Source: CAYWNK01 sp047639615
Lineage (GTDB): Bacteria > Planctomycetota > UBA1135 > GCA-002686595
DNA: 12,728 nucleotides
NCBI GenBank assembly: GCA_047639615.1
Contig: JBLIOL010000148.1
Span: 1 to 12,728, forward strand
Reading direction: 5' to 3'
Position 1 is the first letter of the stretch, and every line of letters begins with the position of its first letter. A program made the translations under genes and the position numbers. Under the pieces are notes generated by a model. The model ran no database searches. It was given only the letters and a program-made list of their open reading frames with translations, and was not told the DNA's origin. This document shows, piece after piece, positions 6,795-12,728 of this stretch.

Positions 6795-8830
6795 GCCGGA
6801 CGCTTTATGGCAGGGGGCGGTGCTTGGCCCTCGTTCTGAATGCAGACCTGGTTGCGTCCCTGCTCTTTCGCCTGATAGAGCGCCTGATCGCCGACCTTGA
6901 TCAGGTCGTCGAGACCGCACATGTCATCAGCGCGTTGGGCAACACCAAAGGATAGCGTCACCTTCAGGTCGACGCCCTCGTGATGGATCTCGAGAGCTTC
7001 CACTGCTTGGCGAATGCGATCGGCACTGGCTGCCGCCATTTCCTGGTTCCCGCCCGTGTGGATCAGGAGGAACTCCTCACCGCCCACACGCGCAAGTACG
7101 TCACCGCTGCGGCAAGTACGACGCATCTCCGCCGCGACCATACGCAGCACAGCATCACCCGCGTCATGACCGTAGTCATCGTTGACGCGCTTGAAGAAGT
7201 CGATGTCCCCGACGGCAACCGAGAGCGGCTTGCCAAGACGCTCGGCCACGTCCCACTCCTGCTTGAGACGCTTCATTGCGTAACGCCGGTTCGGTAGACG
7301 AGTGAGCGGATCGGTGAGCGCCGCTGCGCGCAGCTTGCGCGTCAGGATGCCGAGGCTAGCCACCTGACGCTGCTGGGCGCGTTCGGATTCCTCAACTCGT
7401 TCGCGCATGCGCACCATGCGCTGGCCAGCACGCACACGCGCGATCAGAATCTTTGGGTTGAAAGGCTTTACGATGTAGTCGTCAACGCCCTTGGAGAAGG
7501 CCTCGACCACCTGCTCATCGTCCTCGCGAGCCGTCACGATCAACATGTAGATCTTCTTGCCCGCCTCGGTCTCGCGCAGGGTGCTGCAGAGCTCGATGCC
7601 GCTCATGCCGGGCAGTCCCCAGTCGCTGATTACCACCTGAGGCTTCTTGCTGAATGCCTCGCGTAGACCTTCCTCGCTGGAGGTGGCCTCGATGACCTCG
7701 TAGCCCTCGCGCCTGAGGTAGTGACTGATCAGTCGCAACATCTGCGCCTCGTCATCGATGACCAGGATGCGCAGGGGCTTTTCGATGGATGTGGGCTTTT
7801 CGGAGGTGGCGATCGTATCGATCACACCGGTCAGAATTTCAGAGCCCTCCTTCTCATTCGGCTCCTGCTGCAAGGCAAGCGGTGCCGGGCATTCGACGAT
7901 GCCCTCCTTCTCAATCTCGCGGAAGGCATCCTTGAAGCTCATGCGCTTGCCACGCGACAAGCCCATGGTGAAGCTCCAATCACGCCACGCCGGCAGGATC
8001 TTGTCACCTAGCGCGCGCAAGGCCTCCGGCTCTAGGCCTAGGTCCTTGGCGCAGCGGTCCATCTGGAAGCAGGCACGCAGCCAGACAGTCCGGTTCTCCT
8101 GGCGATCCAGGATCATCACGTCCGCGATGCTCTTGGCTGCTTGCAGCAGCAAACTCAAGGAGCATGCTTCGGCGCTGATCTCATCACCCATGGCGCCCAC
8201 GCCCATGTGACGCAGCACGCCGTACTGAGCGCTCTTCGGAAGACGCCAGTCCTCCATCATCAATGCCGATACTTCGGTGTGGTTGATCCCGAAGACCCTC
8301 GTCTCGATGGGCGCCAAGAAGGAGTCCTCCAGGAACGGTTGCCGCTCCAGCATGGCGCTGTACTTCTCGGGGTGGACACTAGCTAGGGCCAGTTTGCCCA
8401 CATCACATAGGAGCCCCACAGTGAAGGCTTCGGCGGCCCCCATTATGTTGAGCTCGAAGGCAAGCGTGCTGGCGGACACGGCAGTCGCCAGGCTGCGTAG
8501 CCAGAAGCGGTCGTAGTCAAAGCCCTGTGCGTTACCACTGCGGTTATCCGACACGAGGGTCAGACCCAAGGCGATATGACGCACCGAGGTAGCGCCGATG
8601 CGCATGGTCGCCTGGGCGATGGTCTCGACCGGACCAGCGGCGGCGTGAGTTGCGCTATTGGCCAGCTTGAGGATACGGCCGGCCAATGCCGGGTCCCCGA
8701 GAATGGTGCGTACCAACTCTCCGTGGTCGTACTCATCGTTCTGAGCAAGCTCCAGCACGCGCAGTCCGATTGCGGACGGCGACGGCAGGGAACCGGTCAG
8801 TCGGAGCTCGTCAAATTTTTGCTGGAGCAC
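6791..8830 (-). CDS. HDOD-REC-GGDEF response regulator, diguanylate cyclase (second tandem copy)
   Basis: The 679-residue cytosolic protein has an N-terminal HDOD domain (~8-210; GLLCDVGKLALASV, INHTEVSALMMEDWRLP), a REC domain (~352-470; VIDDE, phospho-acceptor Asp403 in SDWGLPG, TARED, KPF), a helical connector, and a GGDEF domain (~515-665). The cyclase motif is GGEEF (583-587), metal Asp residues lie in GDIDFFKRVND, and the RSGD inhibitory site (574-577) is correctly spaced, so c-di-GMP synthesis with product feedback is predicted. The HDOD core has Cys-Asp where HD phosphodiesterases have His-Asp, as usual for this non-hydrolytic family. GTG at 8830 is chosen because the following residues align with the start of the paralogue 35 bases upstream; no ribosome site is visible, and translation may depend on the upstream gene. 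The final four bases overlap the convergent PHP gene. Confidence 0.9.
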   Translation of the reverse strand: MLQQKFDELRLTGSLPSPSAIGLRVLELAQNDEYDHGELVRTILGDPALAGRILKLANSATHAAAGPVETIAQATMRIGATSVRHIALGLTLVSDNRSGNAQGFDYDRFWLRSLATAVSASTLAFELNIMGAAEAFTVGLLCDVGKLALASVHPEKYSAMLERQPFLEDSFLAPIETRVFGINHTEVSALMMEDWRLPKSAQYGVLRHMGVGAMGDEISAEACSLSLLLQAAKSIADVMILDRQENRTVWLRACFQMDRCAKDLGLEPEALRALGDKILPAWRDWSFTMGLSRGKRMSFKDAFREIEKEGIVECPAPLALQQEPNEKEGSEILTGVIDTIATSEKPTSIEKPLRILVIDDEAQMLRLISHYLRREGYEVIEATSSEEGLREAFSKKPQVVISDWGLPGMSGIELCSTLRETEAGKKIYMLIVTAREDDEQVVEAFSKGVDDYIVKPFNPKILIARVRAGQRMVRMRERVEESERAQQRQVASLGILTRKLRAAALTDPLTRLPNRRYAMKRLKQEWDVAERLGKPLSVAVGDIDFFKRVNDDYGHDAGDAVLRMVAAEMRRTCRSGDVLARVGGEEFLLIHTGGNQEMAAASADRIRQAVEALEIHHEGVDLKVTLSFGVAQRADDMCGLDDLIKVGDQALYQAKEQGRNQVCIQNEGQAPPPAIKRPA

Positions 8831-8865
8831 GTCGGGGGGGATGGTTGATGGGGAAAGGACGGGGA

Positions 8866-10902
<2,037 letters not shown>

Positions 10903-10904
10903 GC

Positions 10905-11321
10905 TTAGGCCTGGTAGATGGCGCGCAGGGCGACGAGAGCTTGTTCCACTTCGGGGTGCATGGCCTTCATGCGATCCACTAGCGGTGCCAGGGCGCTCGG
11001 CTCGGCACTCGACTCGCCTCCCATGTGCTCGAGGTCGGCGCAAAGCCTGCTGAAGGGTAGCGCGCCCATGTTGGCGCTAGCAGACTTCAGCGCGTGAGCG
11101 GCCCGTGAAACGCCCTCCGCGTCACCCGCTTCGAAGGACTCGAAGGTGACCTTTACGCGTTCCGCAGCATCCTCAAGGTAGAGGTCCACGAGGTCCACCA
11201 GCAACTCACCGCCCATCTCTCCACCAAGGGAGAGCAGCTCATCGATGGAGCTCTGGGCTAATACTTGCTCGGCGTTCGATCCACCATGCAGGTGCTGATC
11301 GAAAGGGAAGGTGTTGGTCAT
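10905..11321 (-). CDS. Hpt histidine phosphotransfer protein
   Basis: A 138-residue, all-helical protein with the Hpt signature around His76 (AAHALKSASANMGA), followed by the usual downstream helix (FSRLCADLEHMG) and a final helix. Lone Hpt proteins pass phosphate between the receiver of a hybrid histidine kinase and a downstream REC domain. Here the two downstream genes both encode REC domains, the first only two bases away, so they are the likely partners; no kinase is in the window. ATG at 11321 is chosen because the eight residues gained from the GTG at 11345 (MPGGPSTQ) are not family-like, but either start is possible. Neither has a ribosome site. Upstream are 169 non-coding bases, so this is the probable first gene of a three-gene operon. 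Confidence 0.88.
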   Translation of the reverse strand: MTNTFPFDQHLHGGSNAEQVLAQSSIDELLSLGGEMGGELLVDLVDLYLEDAAERVKVTFESFEAGDAEGVSRAAHALKSASANMGALPFSRLCADLEHMGGESSAEPSALAPLVDRMKAMHPEVEQALVALRAIYQA

Positions 11322-11478
11322 TTGGGTTGACGGACCACCCGGCACAGCGGAGCTGGGGGATCAAGAGAAGGAGTTAGCTTGGATACCAGCTACCTAGATA
11401 GCCTCTGGCTTCCCCCCTCATCGGACCACTGCCCCTCCGATCTTGCGCTAGACCCGCAGGTGTATCAGTCCTGCAACT

Positions 11479-11504
11479 TGCTCCCCCCCCTTAATCGGGG
11501 AGCA
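11479..11504 (-). terminator. GC-rich hairpin at the lipB stop codon; weak terminator candidate
   Basis: TGCTCCCC (11479-11486) and GGGGAGCA (11497-11504) form an eight-base stem with a ten-base loop that includes the lipB stop codon (11491-11493). A C8 run allows the pairing to slip. In the direction of lipB transcription no T-run follows, so it is not a classical intrinsic terminator. It may only slow or protect the transcript, or arise from base composition. The rest of the 169 bases before the Hpt gene shows no clear promoter. Confidence 0.2.
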
Positions 11505-12201
11505 GCGGCAGTACCGGAAAACCTTTCCCATCGGTTTCGTCCGGCGCCCGTTTCGGGGGGTCAGGAAGTCGCCTCCCGAAGACTTCGAGCATGTGCTTAA
11601 CAATGAGCACCTCGAACAGGATCAGAGCCGGCGGAAGGTCCGCGTGATCCGCGACGCGCGTCATGACCTTGGGATCCAGGCCGCAGGGTGAGAAGGCACT
11701 GAAGTCCGCCAGGTCCGTGTGCACGTTGAGCGCCAAACCATGCCAGGTCACCCAGCGCCGAACGGCCACGCCAATGGAGGCCACCTTCTGCTCGCCGATC
11801 CACACCCCGGTGAGTCCAGCTTCCCGGCGCCCAGTGACGTCCACTTCCGCAAGCACGCGCAAGATGACCTCTTCGAGATCACGCATGTAGCGATGCAGGT
11901 CCCGTCGATCCTCGTCCAAGAGCAGGATCGGATAAGCCACCACCTGGCCGGGCCCGTGGTACGTGGCTTCGCCCCCGCGCTCAACCTCCACTAAGGGCAG
12001 GCCAAGACTGGCGAGGGAACCAACGTCCGCCTTGCGCCCCACGGTCACCACAGCCTCGTGCTCCACCAAGATCAGCGTATCCGGTATCTCACCGGCTACG
12101 CGCTTGGCGAGCAACTCCTGCTGCAGTTCATGGACCTCCCCGTAGGGTTTGCGCCCGAGACGCAGTACGTCGAGAACGGGGAGCTCCGGGGACTCGCTCA
12201 C
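11491..12201 (-). CDS. lipB: Octanoyltransferase LipB
   Basis: LipB moves the octanoyl group from acyl carrier protein to the lipoyl domains of 2-oxoacid dehydrogenases and GcvH, the first step of lipoate synthesis, in the cytosol. The 236-residue product has the diagnostic RGGEATYHGPGQ (75-86), the catalytic Lys139 in KVASIGV and the acyl-accepting Cys173 in SPCGLDP, closely matching the E. coli Lys135/Cys169 arrangement. The length is slightly above the usual ~210-220 because of a Pro/Lys-rich tail. GTG at 12201 is chosen because it overlaps the stop of the dehydrogenase gene as GTGA, the usual form of translational coupling. A lipA gene, often next to lipB, is not seen here; it may lie outside the window. 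Confidence 0.95.
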   Translation of the reverse strand: MSESPELPVLDVLRLGRKPYGEVHELQQELLAKRVAGEIPDTLILVEHEAVVTVGRKADVGSLASLGLPLVEVERGGEATYHGPGQVVAYPILLLDEDRRDLHRYMRDLEEVILRVLAEVDVTGRREAGLTGVWIGEQKVASIGVAVRRWVTWHGLALNVHTDLADFSAFSPCGLDPKVMTRVADHADLPPALILFEVLIVKHMLEVFGRRLPDPPKRAPDETDGKGFPVLPLLPD

Positions 12202-12728
12202 TTAGGCGTCTGGAAGATGTGAACAGCCATGTCATGCACCGCTTCCGCAGCTTCCATCATGGCCTCGGGCAAAGTCGGGTGCGCGTGGATGGTGCGCGCC
12301 AGATCCTCGGTGGTAGCTCCCATCTCGATGGCCAAGGCGGCCTCGGCGATCAGCTCCGTCACCTCGGGACCCACCATGTGGACACCGAGGATTTCGTCAG
12401 TCTTCTCGTCCGCGATGATCTTCACGAAGCCCTCGGTCTCCATCAGGCTCATGGCCCGACCGGAGGCAGCGAAGGGGAACTGGCCGGTCTTGAAGGCGCG
12501 CCCCTGTTCCGTGCACTGCTCCTCGGTCAGGCCCACGGAAGCCATCTCCGGCGAAGTGAATATCACGGCCGGCACGCAGCGCACGTCGTACTCCTCGGGC
12601 TGGCCGGCGATCACCGCCGCAGCCACGAGGCCTTCCTTACTGCCCTTATGAGCCAGCATGGGCTGACCCGCTAGGTCGCCGACGCAGAAGATGTTTTTGA
12701 CCTTGGTGCGCATCTGCTTGTCGACCTC
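12198..12728 (-). CDS. lpdA: Dihydrolipoyl dehydrogenase (E3), C-terminal part; N-terminus beyond the right edge
   Basis: The frame is open to the window edge, and the five codons before the first internal ATG (EVDKQ, then MRTKVKNIFCVGD) continue the family pattern, so this is the last ~176 residues of a protein normally of ~460-475. It shows the second FAD-binding motif (FCVGDLAGQPMLAHKGSKEG region), the dimerisation domain beginning VPAVIFTSPEMASVGLTEEQ, and the His-Glu active-site dyad in HAHPTLPEA. E3 reoxidises dihydrolipoyl groups of pyruvate, 2-oxoglutarate and branched-chain dehydrogenase complexes and the glycine cleavage system, with NAD+ as acceptor. The redox disulfide would be in the missing part. 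Coupling to lipB links lipoyl-group synthesis to its use. Confidence 0.95.
   Translation of the reverse strand, partial: EVDKQMRTKVKNIFCVGDLAGQPMLAHKGSKEGLVAAAVIAGQPEEYDVRCVPAVIFTSPEMASVGLTEEQCTEQGRAFKTGQFPFAASGRAMSLMETEGFVKIIADEKTDEILGVHMVGPEVTELIAEAALAIEMGATTEDLARTIHAHPTLPEAMMEAAEAVHDMAVHIFQTPK

Noticed and set aside
10903..11043. Extension of the first HDOD-REC-GGDEF gene by 47 codons
   Set aside because: It overlaps the Hpt coding sequence in another frame, reads as basic low-complexity text, and the paralogue aligns from the MDMDD start.
11483..11490. Run of eight C residues, considered as a phase-variation tract
   Set aside because: It lies just past the lipB stop codon, not in a reading frame or between recognisable promoter elements, so slippage would not obviously switch any gene.

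Overview
The window is high-GC (low sixties percent by eye), densely coded and reads as chromosomal DNA of a Gram-negative bacterium. Two exported proteins carry lipoprotein signals, and none of the chosen starts has a convincing AGGAGG-type ribosome site. A sulfatase-fold lipoprotein, a PHP/DUF3604-like lipoprotein and HDOD-REC-GGDEF regulators would suit a planctomycete or a deltaproteobacterial-type lineage (Myxococcota and relatives). This placement is a guess from gene content, since there is no phylogenetic marker beyond one tRNA. I see no transposase, integrase, CRISPR array, rRNA or replication origin.

Left part, + strand. The window opens inside a long coiled-coil protein (to 1888) built on a 42-residue repeat marked by the motif LEPLP. 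It ends in a Lys/Ala/Pro-rich linker and a helix-hairpin-helix domain. Next is a small lipoprotein (1930-2796) with a sulfatase/alkaline-phosphatase-type fold whose catalytic residues appear lost. A tRNA with anticodon CAT (2875-2951) follows, more likely the lysidine-type tRNA-Ile2 than tRNA-Met.

Middle. An M20-family metallopeptidase (2953-4401, - strand) lies tail to tail with the tRNA, one base apart. A 356-base gene-free stretch separates it from a divergent gene (4758-6794, +) for a lipoprotein with an immunoglobulin-like region and a PHP-type phosphoesterase domain.

Right part, all - strand. Transcription runs from the right edge leftwards: dihydrolipoyl dehydrogenase (cut by the edge), then lipB (octanoyltransferase), overlapping by GTGA. 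After 169 bases comes a three-gene signalling cluster: an Hpt phosphotransfer protein and two tandem paralogues of about 678 residues, each HDOD-REC-GGDEF with intact diguanylate cyclase and I-site motifs. The simplest reading is a phosphorelay: an unlinked hybrid kinase phosphorylates Hpt His76, which passes phosphate to the REC domains and so controls c-di-GMP synthesis. The last gene ends in the same CTAG as the convergent PHP gene.

The best candidates for something undescribed are the 42-residue coiled-coil/HhH protein and the Hpt plus twin HDOD-REC-GGDEF module. The rest is ordinary housekeeping or hydrolase content.
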